A stretch of DNA of 59,410 nt, taken from NCBI GenBank assembly GCA_947629585.1, contig CANREH010000007.1:1-59410 (forward strand), given 5' to 3'. The notes beneath the pieces were generated by a model. It searched no databases and had not been told where the DNA came from. It was given only the letters and a program-made list of their open reading frames with translations. Of the stretch, positions 7,738 through 17,501 are shown piece by piece. The stretch is from an uncultured Lachnospiraceae bacterium (GTDB lineage: Bacteria > Bacillota > Clostridia > Lachnospirales > Lachnospiraceae). Positions within the stretch are counted from its first letter, which is position 1; each line of letters begins with the position of its first letter. A program made the translations under genes and the position numbers.

Positions 7738-9615
7738 TTATACTTCTCTGTAATCGCCGTCCACAACGTCGTCGCCATACGGATTCGATCCTGCGCCGCC
7801 TGCGCTCTGTCCTGCATTTCCCATATCCGGACCTGCGCCTGCTGCCTGTGCCTGCTCATAAACCTTAGCAAATACCTGCTGTGCATCCGCCATCAGCTTT
7901 TCCTTTGCGGACTTAATGCTCTCAACCTCGGTATCGGTTAAGCTGTCCTGATGGGATTTTGCCGTCTCTAATAATTCTTTCAGCGTCTTGATATCCTCTT
8001 CCACTGTCGTCTTAGCGGAAGCGTCTACCTTGTCGCCGACTTCATTTAACGCATTTTCTGTCTGGAATACCATAGAATCCGCGTCATTGACTGCATCAAT
8101 GCCTTCCTTGCGCTTCTTGTCCTGAGCTTCATATTCCGCAGCTTCTTTGACTGCCTTCTCAATATCCGCATCGGACATATTAGAGCCTGCAGTAATCGTG
8201 ATATGCTGCTCTTTGCCGGTTCCCAAATCCTTTGCGGAAACATTAACAATACCGTTGGCATCAATATCAAAGGTAACTTCGATCTGCGGAACGCCGCGCC
8301 TTGCCGGAGGAATGCCGTCCAGGCGGAACTGCCCGAGGGATTTATTATCGCGTGCAAACTGACGCTCGCCCTGCAATACATTGATATCTACGGCTGTCTG
8401 GTTATCCGCTGCCGTAGAGAATACCTGGCTCTTCTTGGTAGGGATGGTAGTATTTCTCTCAATCAGCTTGGTAGCAACACCGCCCATTGTCTCAATGGAA
8501 AGTGACAGAGGCGTAACGTCCAGAAGAAGGATATCCCCGGCGCCTGCATCCCCTGCAAGCTTGCCGCCCTGGACGGAAGCGCCCAAAGCAACGCACTCAT
8601 CCGGATTCAAAGACTTGGACGGCTCTTTGCCTGTAAGCTGGCGTACCTTATCCTGTACGGCAGGAATACGGGTAGAACCGCCGACTAACAATACCTGGCC
8701 AAGCTCGGAAGCTGTGATTCCGGCATCTCTCAATGCGTTCTGTACCGGAATTGCCGTTTTCTCTACCAGCTCATGGGTAAGTTCATCGAACTTCGCCCTT
8801 GTCAGGTTCATATCAAAATGCTTCGGCCCCTCTGCCGTTGCGGTAATGAAAGGAAGGTTGATATTCGTCGTCGTTGCGGAAGATAATTCTTTCTTTGCCT
8901 TCTCTGCCGCTTCCTTTAATCTCTGCAGCGCCATCTTATCCGCAGAAAGATCCACGCCTTCCTGTTTCTTAAATTCATCAATCATATACTGGGTCAGGAT
9001 ATTGTCAAAGTCATCGCCGCCCAGGTGGGTATCGCCATTGGTAGACAATACTTCGATAACGCCGTCGCCAATTTCAATAATGGAGACATCGAACGTACCG
9101 CCGCCCAGGTCATAAACCATGATCTTCTGCTCATGCTCATTGTCAAGGCCGTAAGCTAAGGCTGCCGCTGTCGGCTCGTTAATAATTCTCTTGACATCCA
9201 GGCCCGCAATCTTTCCGGCATCCTTCGTCGCCTGACGCTGTGCGTCGTTGAAATAAGCAGGAACCGTGATAACCGCTTCCGTCACTTTCTCACCTAAGTA
9301 AGATTCTGCGTCCGCCTTTAATTTCTGTAAAATCATAGCAGAAATTTCCTGTGGGGAATATCTCTTATCGTCGATAGATACCTTATATTCCTCTCCCATA
9401 TGCCTCTTGATGGAAGAAATTGTCTTTTCTGCATTGGTAACTGCCTGGCGCTTTGCAGGCTCCCCAATCAGACGCTCTCCTGTCTTGGAAAAAGCCACAA
9501 TACTTGGAGTTGTCCTTGCCCCTTCTGTATTGGCAATGACTGCCGGCTTTCCGCCTTCCATAACAGCGACACATGAGTTTGTAGTACCTAAGTCAATTCC
9601 TATAATCTTTCCCAT
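7738..9615 (-). CDS. dnaK: chaperone DnaK (Hsp70)
   Basis: 625 residues. ATP-dependent folding chaperone. N-terminal ATPase with [14 protein letters not shown], phosphate-2 motif [12 protein letters not shown], and LVGGSTRIP; the beta substrate-binding domain follows, then a helical lid and a Gly/Ala-rich tail ending GDYREV. The roughly two dozen residue insertion found near residue 80 in Gram-negative DnaKs is absent, as in other Firmicutes. ATG at 9615 has AGGAGG 7 nt upstream. Lies between grpE and dnaJ; repression by HrcA through the CIRCE element upstream of hrcA is expected. Confidence 0.97.
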   Translation of the reverse strand: MGKIIGIDLGTTNSCVAVMEGGKPAVIANTEGARTTPSIVAFSKTGERLIGEPAKRQAVTNAEKTISSIKRHMGEEYKVSIDDKRYSPQEISAMILQKLKADAESYLGEKVTEAVITVPAYFNDAQRQATKDAGKIAGLDVKRIINEPTAAALAYGLDNEHEQKIMVYDLGGGTFDVSIIEIGDGVIEVLSTNGDTHLGGDDFDNILTQYMIDEFKKQEGVDLSADKMALQRLKEAAEKAKKELSSATTTNINLPFITATAEGPKHFDMNLTRAKFDELTHELVEKTAIPVQNALRDAGITASELGQVLLVGGSTRIPAVQDKVRQLTGKEPSKSLNPDECVALGASVQGGKLAGDAGAGDILLLDVTPLSLSIETMGGVATKLIERNTTIPTKKSQVFSTAADNQTAVDINVLQGERQFARDNKSLGQFRLDGIPPARRGVPQIEVTFDIDANGIVNVSAKDLGTGKEQHITITAGSNMSDADIEKAVKEAAEYEAQDKKRKEGIDAVNDADSMVFQTENALNEVGDKVDASAKTTVEEDIKTLKELLETAKSHQDSLTDTEVESIKSAKEKLMADAQQVFAKVYEQAQAAGAGPDMGNAGQSAGGAGSNPYGDDVVDGDYREV

Positions 9616-9682
9616 AATAATTCCTCCTAATGAAATAATTCATATCTTTTATTTGCCATTTTTATATTTTTTATTATTACCA

Positions 9683-9705
9683 CTTTTCTTAAAAATCCAG
9701 AAAAG
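9683..9705 (-). other. small hairpin directly after grpE
   Basis: CTTTTCT (9683-9689) and AGAAAAG (9699-9705) form a 7-bp stem immediately downstream of the grpE stop. AT-rich, no terminal T-run of terminator quality. Possibly an mRNA processing or stability element within the heat-shock operon, or chance in AT-rich sequence. Confidence 0.3.
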
Positions 9706-10350
9706 CTAATTTACTACCTTTACCATGCTGTGCCTTACTACCGTGTCGCGGTACAGATACCCCTTCTGAAATTCCTCCGCCACGATATTCTCGCCAAGCT
9801 CCTCGTCTTCCCCGTGCATCACCGCATTATGGTAATTCGGGTCAAACTCCTTGCCGACCGCTTCAATCGGCTTCACTCCGGCATCTTCGAGCGCCTTTAC
9901 AAACTGCTTGTAAATCTGCTCAATTCCCTGGACAAAGGCGCTGCCTTTTTCTTCCTCTGAGACCGTTCCCAGCCCGCGTTCAAAATTATCCAGTACCGGG
10001 AGAATCTTTTCAATGATATCCTTTGCCCCGATTTCAAACATCTGCGATTTTTCCTTTTCGGAACGGTTGCGGAAATTTTCAAACTCCGCCAGGTTGCGCA
10101 TCAGGCGATCCTTGAGTTCCTCTATCTGTTCATCCTTTTTATCCTTCTTCTTTTTAAAAAAGGATTTCTTTTCCTTTCCCTCTTTTCCGGCCTCTGCTTC
10201 CTCTTCCGCTGTCTCCTGCTCTTCGGAAGCTTCGTTCTCCGCGCCTTCGCTTTCCTCTGCGGTCTCTTCCACAGCTTCCCCGGTTTCTTCTTCTGTCTTC
10301 TCTGCTTCTTCCTCTAACTCTTCTGCAATCGTTTCTTTCTTTTCTTCCAC
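9706..10350 (-). CDS. grpE: nucleotide exchange factor GrpE
   Basis: 214 residues. Releases ADP from DnaK. The C-terminal half has the GrpE pattern: long helix with NLAEFENFRNRSEKEK, then the beta domain with ALEDAGVKPIEAVGKEFDPN and NAVMHGEDE. Residues 1-75 are an unusually long, Glu-rich acidic stretch followed by a Lys cluster (KKSFFKKKKDKKDEQ), low complexity and probably disordered. Start is a GTG at 10350 with GGAG about 9 nt upstream. Second gene of the heat-shock operon, 40 nt after hrcA. Confidence 0.95.
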   Translation of the reverse strand: MEEKKETIAEELEEEAEKTEEETGEAVEETAEESEGAENEASEEQETAEEEAEAGKEGKEKKSFFKKKKDKKDEQIEELKDRLMRNLAEFENFRNRSEKEKSQMFEIGAKDIIEKILPVLDNFERGLGTVSEEEKGSAFVQGIEQIYKQFVKALEDAGVKPIEAVGKEFDPNYHNAVMHGEDEELGENIVAEEFQKGYLYRDTVVRHSMVKVVN

Positions 10351-10390
10351 AGGTTATACTCCTCTCTGTTTCTATACGGAACATCCGCCG

Positions 10391-11428
10391 CTATGATTTT
10401 CTTTTAAAAATACTGTCAAGCTCTGTCATCAGCGTCTGTAACGTGCTGACTACTTTTTCATAATCCATCCGCTTCGGCCCGACAATCCCAATCTTTCCAT
10501 AGACCCCCTCTTCCAGTTCATAGGTCGCTGTCACCATAGAGCAATTCTGCATTGCCGATAACGGAGCTTCTTCCCCGATATATACCTGGATGCCGTGCTC
10601 CTTCCCCTCTTCCTGGCTGCTGAGATCCTGAATCAGCTCTGTTAACTGCGACTTCTCTTCAAAGGTTTCCAAAAGCTTTGCCGCCTTTTCCCTGTCCCCC
10701 AGCTCCGGATAACGCAAAAGATTGGTTGTACCGCTGGTATAGATTTCAAAATCATCTTCCTCTGCCACCGCTTCTGCTACCGCATCCAGTATCAGGCTGA
10801 TCACAGGCCCGTATTCACCGGACTGCTCTTTGATCTTCTGGAGGACCGCCATATTGATCTCGGTCAAATCAAGCCCCTGTAAAAACGTATTTAAGACGAT
10901 ATTCAATTTCAGGATTGTTTCTTTCTCCGGCATCTTTTCCAACTGGATAAACTTGTTTTTCACAATATTGCCTTCTATGACAACCACGGCTAAAAGCTGG
11001 CGCTCATCCACATCGGTAAGCTGGATGAATTTTAAGGTTTTATGCTGGTACTTCGGCTTCGTCACCATCGTGGTATAATTCGTATTGACCGCCAGAAGCT
11101 TTGCCACCTGCTGGAGCAGCGTCTCCATCTTTCCCGCCTTTTCCTCCAGCTGTTCCCGGATATTGTCCATCTCCTGGACCTTCTCCTGCATCATCGTATC
11201 CACATAAAGCCGATAGCCCTTATCGGAAGGAATCCGTCCGGCTGATGTATACGGCTGTAAGATATAACCTAATTCCTCCAAATCCGACATCTCGTTCCGG
11301 ATCGTCGCAGAACTCAAATTCAGGTCCGTATACTTGGAAATCGTCCTGGAGCCTACCGGTTCACCCGTCTCCAGATAAGTCCGGATAATGGCCTGAAGAA
11401 TTTTCAGCTTCCTTTCATCAAGCTCCAA
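10391..11428 (-). CDS. hrcA: heat-inducible transcription repressor HrcA
   Basis: About 345 residues. Represses class I heat-shock genes by binding CIRCE; activity depends on GroE folding in the family. The N-terminal winged helix is seen (GEPVGSRTISKY, SSATIRNEMSDLEELGYI), followed by the GAF-like and inserted domains. The longest frame opens with a GTG at 11452, but a GAGGAGG ribosome site falls inside it, so a later start is likely: TTG at 11428, giving MELDERKLKIL as in relatives, with GGTGA upstream, or GTG at 11437. First gene of hrcA-grpE-dnaK-dnaJ and autoregulated through the CIRCE at 11481-11507. Confidence 0.93.
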   Translation of the reverse strand: MELDERKLKILQAIIRTYLETGEPVGSRTISKYTDLNLSSATIRNEMSDLEELGYILQPYTSAGRIPSDKGYRLYVDTMMQEKVQEMDNIREQLEEKAGKMETLLQQVAKLLAVNTNYTTMVTKPKYQHKTLKFIQLTDVDERQLLAVVVIEGNIVKNKFIQLEKMPEKETILKLNIVLNTFLQGLDLTEINMAVLQKIKEQSGEYGPVISLILDAVAEAVAEEDDFEIYTSGTTNLLRYPELGDREKAAKLLETFEEKSQLTELIQDLSSQEEGKEHGIQVYIGEEAPLSAMQNCSMVTATYELEEGVYGKIGIVGPKRMDYEKVVSTLQTLMTELDSIFKRKS

Positions 11429-11480
11429 TGGTTTCACCTTCCTCCTCTGCACAAGGCTTCCATTCCGTGAATCTTTTTTG

Positions 11481-11507
11481 TTAGCACTCGTTGATATGGA
11501 GTGCTAA
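11481..11507. promoter_or_regulatory. CIRCE operator (HrcA-binding site)
   Basis: TTAGCACTC (11481-11489), nine bases, GAGTGCTAA (11499-11507): a perfect match to the CIRCE consensus, placed just downstream of the -10 box of the hrcA promoter. Established as the HrcA binding site controlling hrcA-grpE-dnaK-dnaJ operons. Confidence 0.97.
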
Positions 11508-11519
11508 CATCTGATACAT

Positions 11520-11548
11520 AAAGTAACACTATCAAAACGGATTGTCAA
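11520..11548 (-). promoter_or_regulatory. hrcA operon sigma-A promoter
   Basis: On the minus strand TTGACA (11543-11548), a 17-nt spacer and TACTTT (11520-11525). The CIRCE element lies across the expected transcription start, the classic arrangement for HrcA control. Confidence 0.85.
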
Positions 11549-11588
11549 GAGTTTTTTTTTAAATTTTTGCGGATCAGCCGAATACCCT

Positions 11589-12074
11589 TCATTTCGCCAC
11601 AATCCCCCTTTTCTTAAAACCCTCCCTCACCTCTTCGTCCCAGAGCATTTCCAGGGATTTATCCAGGGAGAATTTCCGCAGGGAAATCCCGGTGACAACC
11701 GTAAGCTGTTTTTTTTCATATTTCACATTCAAATACAGCCCCTGGACATCCTCCGGCTGCAGTTCCCGCAGGCTGCCAAGCATCCCTTCCATCCGTTTTC
11801 TTGGAAGCCGGAACACAAAGCGGAACAAAAGAGGCACCTTCTTTCCTTTAATCATCTGATAGGCATACTGCTTATATTCTCCCCAGGTCATCAGCTCCCC
11901 CTGCCGCTCCTGCGTTTCCTCCTGCGCATACCATTCCCTGCGCTTTCTTCCGTCTATTTTGACATGAAAAAAGGTGGCAATCTCCCCTTCCATTACCTCC
12001 ATTTCATCCATCCATTCCTTCAAAAACAGGCTGTTCATAAACTCCCCTGTATTTTCAATTTCCAATAAAACCAA
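11589..12074 (-). CDS. DUF5721-like protein of unknown function
   Basis: 161 residues, no membrane segment or signal peptide. The pattern (an opening LEIENTGEFMNSLFL, an IDGRKRREWY segment, KGKKVPLLFRFVF, LQPEDVQGLYLNVKY and a charged C-terminus) resembles the DUF5721 family, which I recall from Lachnospiraceae; that assignment is from memory and no function is known. Start is a TTG at 12074 with AGGAGG 8 nt upstream; a nearby ATG in another frame soon meets a stop. It lies alone between the CIRCE region and the Cys-rich plus-strand gene, divergent from the latter. Confidence 0.7.
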   Translation of the reverse strand: MVLLEIENTGEFMNSLFLKEWMDEMEVMEGEIATFFHVKIDGRKRREWYAQEETQERQGELMTWGEYKQYAYQMIKGKKVPLLFRFVFRLPRKRMEGMLGSLRELQPEDVQGLYLNVKYEKKQLTVVTGISLRKFSLDKSLEMLWDEEVREGFKKRGIVAK

Positions 12075-12190
12075 TGTTCATTCCTCCTGTTATATTTTTT
12101 TATGTATAAATTTCCGTTTTCTTCCCATACTATTTTTTGTCAGCAAAGAACCATAACTTCATTTGCGCAGGCATGAAAGGAGCGATTTTT

Positions 12191-12382
12191 ATGACAACGA
12201 CAACAAACGAAACTTATGAACAGGTAGCAAAACACTGCAGCGAATACGAACAAAAAGAAAGCGTCAGCAATTCCGGCTGCGACTGTGAACGATCCTGTTT
12301 AAACTGCGGCCATTTCTCTGCCGATGAGCTTTGTGATCTTGATATCTGCAACAAAATTATCCGCGATCACAACCTCAGCTAA
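12191..12382 (+). CDS. Cys-rich miniprotein, possible zinc-binding
   Basis: 63 residues starting MTTTTNETYEQ. Seven cysteines: one near residue 15, then CDCERSCLNC (residues about 30-39), and CDLDIC (about 47-52), an arrangement that could bind zinc or an iron-sulfur centre. The open frame extends to 12137, but AAAGGAG 8 nt before the ATG at 12191 fixes the start. No membrane segment. Transcribed opposite to both flanking genes. I do not recognise a named family; similar Cys-rich miniproteins are common in clostridia, so a real gene is likely, function unknown. Confidence 0.75.
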   Translation: MTTTTNETYEQVAKHCSEYEQKESVSNSGCDCERSCLNCGHFSADELCDLDICNKIIRDHNLS

Positions 12383-12383
12383 C

Positions 12384-12445
12384 CAAAAAACACAAAAAGA
12401 GGGGGCTGCCGCATTGAGAAACAATTCCTCTTTATGCCACAGCCC
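12384..12445 (-). terminator. intrinsic terminator of the hybrid kinase gene
   Basis: On the minus strand GGGCTG-tg-GCAT pairs with ATGC-gg-CAGCCC (outer arms 12440-12445 and 12403-12408), followed by CCTCTTTTTGTGTTTTTT toward 12384. It starts 7 nt after the kinase stop codon. A strong rho-independent terminator; the T-tract serves only the minus strand. Confidence 0.85.
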
Positions 12446-12451
12446 TTCTCC

Positions 12452-15400
12452 TTATTTCATATATTCCCCTATGATGGAAACGGCATCGTCGTAATTAAAC
12501 TTATCTAACGCCGCTTTCGCTTTTTTCATCTTCTTTTTAAATTCCGGATTTTCTGCACTTCCAATAATTTCCGCTGCAATATCCCCTGCCGTCAGAATAT
12601 CAAAATAGGAAATTGCCTCGGATAAGGATTTTAATTTTTCCTGCTGCCTGGTACATTCCTCTTCTATGGAAATTCCTTCCGTCTCCTCCGGTGGAGCCTC
12701 AGAAACCTCCGGTTCCGGCTGTTCTGCCAAGCTTTCTTTCTGCTCCGGACGTTCTTCCAAAACCTCTTTCTTTTTCGTCTGCTCTGCGAAGCCCTTTTTC
12801 TGCTCCGGTTCCTCCGCAAAGGCTTTTTCTCCTACCATCTTATTTTCCGCAGTATTTCCTATCCCTGCGGAAGCCACGGCAAGCATTTCTGCAAGCTCAC
12901 TTTCATTAAAGTCCTCTAAAAGCCCGTCTTCATCCTGTTTCTGTCCTGCCGTCTCTTTCATGCGGAAAGAATTTTCTACCAGCTTTTCGCCTTTTTCAAA
13001 ATCTTCCCGATCCAGATCTTCCGAAAATACCTCATAAATCTTACGGACGCACTCGGTATAGTGAATCATAAATTCTTTCATATGTTCATCAACATAGGCA
13101 GAATCCGACGCTTTGGAAGCAAACTCCAGCCCCTTTGCCATTTCGGACACCTCGTCGGCGCCGATATTCTTGGAAGCTCCTTTGACGCCGTGTACCTGGA
13201 CGGCAAGGTTCTTAAAGTCATGCTCACTGTCATGCCTGATAATCCTCTCGATGGTTTCCGCATAGGAATCTGCATAGGTCTTTAAGACGCTCTCATAGAC
13301 CTCCTTCATATCGCCGCAGTAGCCAATGCCTTCTTCCTGATTGAGAAATTCCAAGCCCGGGAAGTACACCTTGCCTCCCTTTGCCTCAAATACGGTTTCC
13401 GCTGCGTTTCCTGTTTTTTCTTCCTGTTCCTGCGGGCTGTTTTCGGCAAGTTCATGGATTTTTTCTTTGGGAAGCCATTTTTTCAGCACTCTTGTCAGCT
13501 CTGAAATCTGGATCGGCTTCGCCAGGAAATCATCCATGCCGGAAGATAAGAACATGCTTTCCACGCCTTTTACCGCATTGGCCGTCAATGCCGCAATCGG
13601 CACCTTCGCCTGATGGATATTCATGCGGCGGATTCTCTGCACCGTTTCAATCCCGTCCATCACCGGCATCATATGATCCATCAGGATCATGTCATAACTG
13701 TTCCCCGCAGCGATTAAATCAATCGCTTCCTGGCCGCTTCCGGCAAGCTTCGTCTTAATCTTATACTGCGACAGAAGCCCCTGCGCCACCATAAGGTTGA
13801 CGCGGTTATCGTCAACCACCAGGATACAGACATTTTCCGTAGAAAACAGGGGTTCCTCCCTGTCCTCGTCCAAAGCCCGGTAGCGGTACTCTCCCATCGG
13901 CGTAGGATCTACCACCTTCTGCGGTATTTCAACGTAAAAGGAGGTCCCAAGCCCATATTCGCTTTCCACGCTGATCGTCCCGCCCATCAGCTCCACAAGC
14001 TGCTTACAGATAGAGAGCCCCAGCCCGGTTCCTTCCACTGTGCGGTTCCTGGAAAGATCCATACGCTGGAATTTATCAAACAGCCTGCCGATATCTTCCT
14101 TTTTAATGCCAATCCCGGTATCAGAAATCCTGCATTTTAACATGCCGTCCCGCTGCTGTTTTTCCCATTCGATATCCAGCATAATCTTTCCCTGATCCGT
14201 AAACTTCACGGAATTGTTCAAAATATTAATTAAAATCTGCTTAATGCGCACCTCATCCCCCAGCATACGGGAAGGGATATCCTCCGCATTGGAGATAATA
14301 AACTGGATTTCTTTATTTCTTAATTTGACGTCAATAATATTGTGGAGCTCTGTCAAAATGGACGACAGGGAATATTCTACCCGGACGATTTCCATCTTTC
14401 CGGATTCTATCTTGGAAATATCCAGAATATCGTTAATAATGCTTAACAGGGACTCCCCTGCATTTTTAATATTAATCGCGGATTCCTTCGTCTCCTGCTC
14501 CTTCGTGGAATACAAAATCATCTGCGTCATGCCCAGGATGGCGTTCATAGGCGTCCTGATCTCATGCGAGGTATTGGCAAGGAACTGGCTCTTCGCCTTA
14601 TTTGCCGCTTCCGCCTGCTCTTTCAGCTCAATGATGTTTTCCATATAATTATGCGTCATCGTCACATCAAACAGCCAGAGCATATACCCTTCTATGGACG
14701 CCCGGTTATTGATAACCGTCACGCGCGCTTCATAAAACCTGCCATGCTTCTGAAATTCCGGCTGAAGCCCCAGAAACATGCCGCGCAGCTCCTCGTCATC
14801 ATCCCTCTTTTCCTCATCCTTAAGGATTGGGAACAGCATTTCCGCCGCCGGGTTGGAAAGGATAATCTTATAATTTTTATCGACCACTATCAGCCCTTCC
14901 GCAGACTTCTGGATCAGGCTGTCTTTGGCGGCGTCCGCCATATCGAATACCTTCAGCCCCTTGACAACGAAAATCATCAGAAGATTCCCGACCAGGGTTG
15001 CAAAGGACGTCGGCTCATATACGCCCAGGATTCCCGTAAAGTAAAGAAGCTGGAACAGAATCGGCATCGTGGCAATGGAAACAATCGCCGCAATCTTAAT
15101 CCGATCGGAAACCTCGGTTTCGTTTTTCTTTTTCCATGCCATATAGACAATCACAGCATACTCAAAGAATACTACCGCTATTTCCATCCAGTAGACAATC
15201 CCCTTTTCCGTCTTGAGAAACGGATGATTATCCACCATCGTAATATACATTTCTTTAAAATAAAGGGGATGGCTGCTGCATGTCACAATCGTAACCAGGA
15301 CAACGACATGGAAGAAAAACAGGCCGAACAGCAGCTTTTTCGGAAATTTCCAGTTAACGTAAACCGCCATAAACAGCATCAGCAAAAACATGGTGAAACC

Positions 15401-15619
15401 GTTGCCCATATATTTCACTACCATGCCGGAAATCTTTGTCGGCAGATCCAGGCCCTTTAACTGAAGATAATACCCCAGGGTAGAAAACACGGTGCATACT
15501 GCCGCTAAAAGCAGTAACTGCTGGCAGCGTGACGGCCGGTTTACCGCCACAAAAATCAGGGCAATAAATGCCACGGAAATTTCAATTAACTGCAGTACCA
15601 GCACAAATTCGTAAAACAT
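12452..15619 (-). CDS. hybrid sensor histidine kinase: 7TM-PAS-HisKA-HATPase-REC-HPt
   Basis: 1055 residues. Residues 1-215 contain about seven hydrophobic helices, like the 7TM histidine-kinase sensor region; a PAS-like domain follows (about 235-330), then HisKA with the phospho-accepting His352 (SHEIRTPMNAILGM), HATPase with LNNSVKFTD, DTGIGI and GTGLGL (about 465-580), a receiver with Asp648 (MILMDHMMPVMDG), and an HPt domain with His810 (VHGVKGAS). Residues about 930-985 are Glu/Gln/Lys-rich degenerate repeats, and a last small helical domain ends the protein. A full His-Asp-His phosphorelay in one membrane protein; the final response regulator is not adjacent. Follows argS by 47 nt and ends at a strong terminator. 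Confidence 0.92.
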   Translation of the reverse strand: MFYEFVLVLQLIEISVAFIALIFVAVNRPSRCQQLLLLAAVCTVFSTLGYYLQLKGLDLPTKISGMVVKYMGNGFTMFLLMLFMAVYVNWKFPKKLLFGLFFFHVVVLVTIVTCSSHPLYFKEMYITMVDNHPFLKTEKGIVYWMEIAVVFFEYAVIVYMAWKKKNETEVSDRIKIAAIVSIATMPILFQLLYFTGILGVYEPTSFATLVGNLLMIFVVKGLKVFDMADAAKDSLIQKSAEGLIVVDKNYKIILSNPAAEMLFPILKDEEKRDDDEELRGMFLGLQPEFQKHGRFYEARVTVINNRASIEGYMLWLFDVTMTHNYMENIIELKEQAEAANKAKSQFLANTSHEIRTPMNAILGMTQMILYSTKEQETKESAINIKNAGESLLSIINDILDISKIESGKMEIVRVEYSLSSILTELHNIIDVKLRNKEIQFIISNAEDIPSRMLGDEVRIKQILINILNNSVKFTDQGKIMLDIEWEKQQRDGMLKCRISDTGIGIKKEDIGRLFDKFQRMDLSRNRTVEGTGLGLSICKQLVELMGGTISVESEYGLGTSFYVEIPQKVVDPTPMGEYRYRALDEDREEPLFSTENVCILVVDDNRVNLMVAQGLLSQYKIKTKLAGSGQEAIDLIAAGNSYDMILMDHMMPVMDGIETVQRIRRMNIHQAKVPIAALTANAVKGVESMFLSSGMDDFLAKPIQISELTRVLKKWLPKEKIHELAENSPQEQEEKTGNAAETVFEAKGGKVYFPGLEFLNQEEGIGYCGDMKEVYESVLKTYADSYAETIERIIRHDSEHDFKNLAVQVHGVKGASKNIGADEVSEMAKGLEFASKASDSAYVDEHMKEFMIHYTECVRKIYEVFSEDLDREDFEKGEKLVENSFRMKETAGQKQDEDGLLEDFNESELAEMLAVASAGIGNTAENKMVGEKAFAEEPEQKKGFAEQTKKKEVLEERPEQKESLAEQPEPEVSEAPPEETEGISIEEECTRQQEKLKSLSEAISYFDILTAGDIAAEIIGSAENPEFKKKMKKAKAALDKFNYDDAVSIIGEYMK

Positions 15620-15666
15620 ATTATATTACACGCTCCCATATCTGATAAATTCTGGATTCCCCGTCT

Positions 15667-17433
15667 TTACATCTTGTCCGGCGCTTCCATCCCAAGCAGG
15701 CCAATACAGCAGTTCAAAATATCTCCTGTCAGCGTCAGCAGCGAAATCCAGGAGGACTGCTTCTTTTCCTCTTCTTCCCCAAGAATCTTATTTTCATGGT
15801 AAAATTTATTAAAGGCATTGGAAAGCTCATATACGTACTGGCAGATTTTATGCGGCGCATTTTCCCGGTAAGCCGCAAGGATCATCTCGCTGAAACGGAC
15901 TAATACAAGCGACAGATCCAGCTCGCTCTGCCCGCAGGCAGGAAGGATTTTCTGCCCCTTTGCTTCCCCTTTCTGTTCCCGGTACTTTGCAAGGATCGAT
16001 TTAATCCTCACAATCGTATACAGTAAATACGGTCCCGTCTCTCCTTCAAAGGAGGTGAAACGGTCAACGTCAAAAATATAGTCCTTCGACGCCTGATTGG
16101 ACAGATCCCCATATTTCAGCGCCGCAAGCCCTACTTTCTTCGCCACTTCCCGCGCCTGTTCTTCCTCCATAGAACGGTTTTCCATAATCTTCTGATAGAC
16201 AGCCTCGTTAATTTCGGCAATCAGGGATTCCAGGCGCATTACACCGCCGCTCCTGGTCTTAAACGGCTTGCCGTCTTTGCCGTTCATTGTCCCAAATCCG
16301 AGGAAGGTAAGCCCGGTATCTTTCTTTACCAGCCCTGTCTTTCTCGCACAGCGGAAAATCTGCTCAAAATACAATTCCTGGCGTTTGTCAACGACATAAA
16401 TAATCTCATCCGGTGAAAACAGCTTCATGCGCTCTACAATCGTGGCAAGATCGGTGGTATTATACAATGTAGCGCCGTCGGATTTTAAAATCATGCAGGG
16501 CGGAATCTCTTTCGTGTCTGTTTCTTCTTTCACATCCACCACTAACGCGCCCTCGCTGATATAGGCATAGCCATCTCTTTTCATGGCTTCTACCATATCC
16601 GGAATATACGGCTGGGCATCGCTTTCCTTCTTCCAGAGATCAAAAGTGACATTCAGGTTGTCATAATTCCGTTTTAAATCCGCTACGGAAACATCTAAAA
16701 TATGGTTCCACAACGCCAGATACCCGCGGTTCCCGCTCTGCAGAAGATACGTTGCCTGATGCGCTTCCTCAAGATATTCCGGATGCTCCTTAGAATATGC
16801 GCTGGCAAACGGATAAATCTCCTCTAACTCCGCAATCGTAAACGGTGCTTCCTCCGGGTATTCCCCTTGATAATCCTCCTGAAAATATACCAGCTCCGGC
16901 TGCCGTTTTTTAAGCTCGGTAATAATCAGCCCCATAGGAAGCCCCCAGTCCCCCAGATGGACATCCCCGATCACTTCATCCCCGGCAAAACGGCGGATTC
17001 TCTTTATGCTCTCGCCAATGATAGCAGGACGCAGATGCCCTACATGGAGCGGCTTCGCAACATTCGGCCCGCCATAGTCAATAACGATCTTCTTCGGCGT
17101 TTTCGTTTTTTCAAAGCCAAAAGCCCCGCTTTCCATCATTCCATTCAGATAACCCGCAAGATATTCATTCGACAGCTTTAAATTAATAAATCCCGGCTTT
17201 ACCGCTTCCGCTAAGGAAAACATAGACTTCCCTGCAAGGCGCGCAGCTACCGCCTCCGCAATCATCATCGGCGCCTTTTTATACTGCTTCGCCGCTGCCA
17301 GAGCGCCGTTTGACTGGTACTGGCAGAGATCCGGACGGTTTGACAGAGAAACCATCGCAAACCGTTCCTCCATCCCTTCCGCCAGAAATGCCTCTTTTAC
17401 TTCTTTTTGAATACACATTAAGATCTGTTCCAT
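15667..17433 (-). CDS. argS: arginyl-tRNA synthetase
   Basis: 588 residues. Charges tRNA-Arg with arginine. Class I motifs: HIGH-type sequence AKPLHVGHLRP (near residue 130) and GDWGLPMG; KMSKS is replaced by the ArgRS-type FKTRSGGVM; N-terminal Add1-like domain; C-terminal DALR anticodon-binding domain with YELSNAFNKFYHENK and a methionine-ending tail (EAPDKM). Somewhat longer than short bacterial forms but within the family range. ATG at 17433 is 68 nt after the arylsulfotransferase-like gene, so they are probably cotranscribed. Confidence 0.95.
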   Translation of the reverse strand: MEQILMCIQKEVKEAFLAEGMEERFAMVSLSNRPDLCQYQSNGALAAAKQYKKAPMMIAEAVAARLAGKSMFSLAEAVKPGFINLKLSNEYLAGYLNGMMESGAFGFEKTKTPKKIVIDYGGPNVAKPLHVGHLRPAIIGESIKRIRRFAGDEVIGDVHLGDWGLPMGLIITELKKRQPELVYFQEDYQGEYPEEAPFTIAELEEIYPFASAYSKEHPEYLEEAHQATYLLQSGNRGYLALWNHILDVSVADLKRNYDNLNVTFDLWKKESDAQPYIPDMVEAMKRDGYAYISEGALVVDVKEETDTKEIPPCMILKSDGATLYNTTDLATIVERMKLFSPDEIIYVVDKRQELYFEQIFRCARKTGLVKKDTGLTFLGFGTMNGKDGKPFKTRSGGVMRLESLIAEINEAVYQKIMENRSMEEEQAREVAKKVGLAALKYGDLSNQASKDYIFDVDRFTSFEGETGPYLLYTIVRIKSILAKYREQKGEAKGQKILPACGQSELDLSLVLVRFSEMILAAYRENAPHKICQYVYELSNAFNKFYHENKILGEEEEKKQSSWISLLTLTGDILNCCIGLLGMEAPDKM

Positions 17434-17501
17434 ACCCTGTTATGCCAGGCTCCAAAGACCTCCCCTGGCTCTCTCCTTCCTTTTCCTCGATTTCTCTATT
17501 C

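Noticed and set aside
8381..9115. 244-residue open frame on the plus strand
   Set aside because: Antisense to dnaK; such long antisense frames are common opposite dnaK because of its codon pattern.
14564..15460. 298-residue open frame on the plus strand
   Set aside because: It is antisense to the 7TM/PAS part of the hybrid kinase, has no ribosome site and a His/Arg/Gln-rich composition typical of reverse-frame artefacts.
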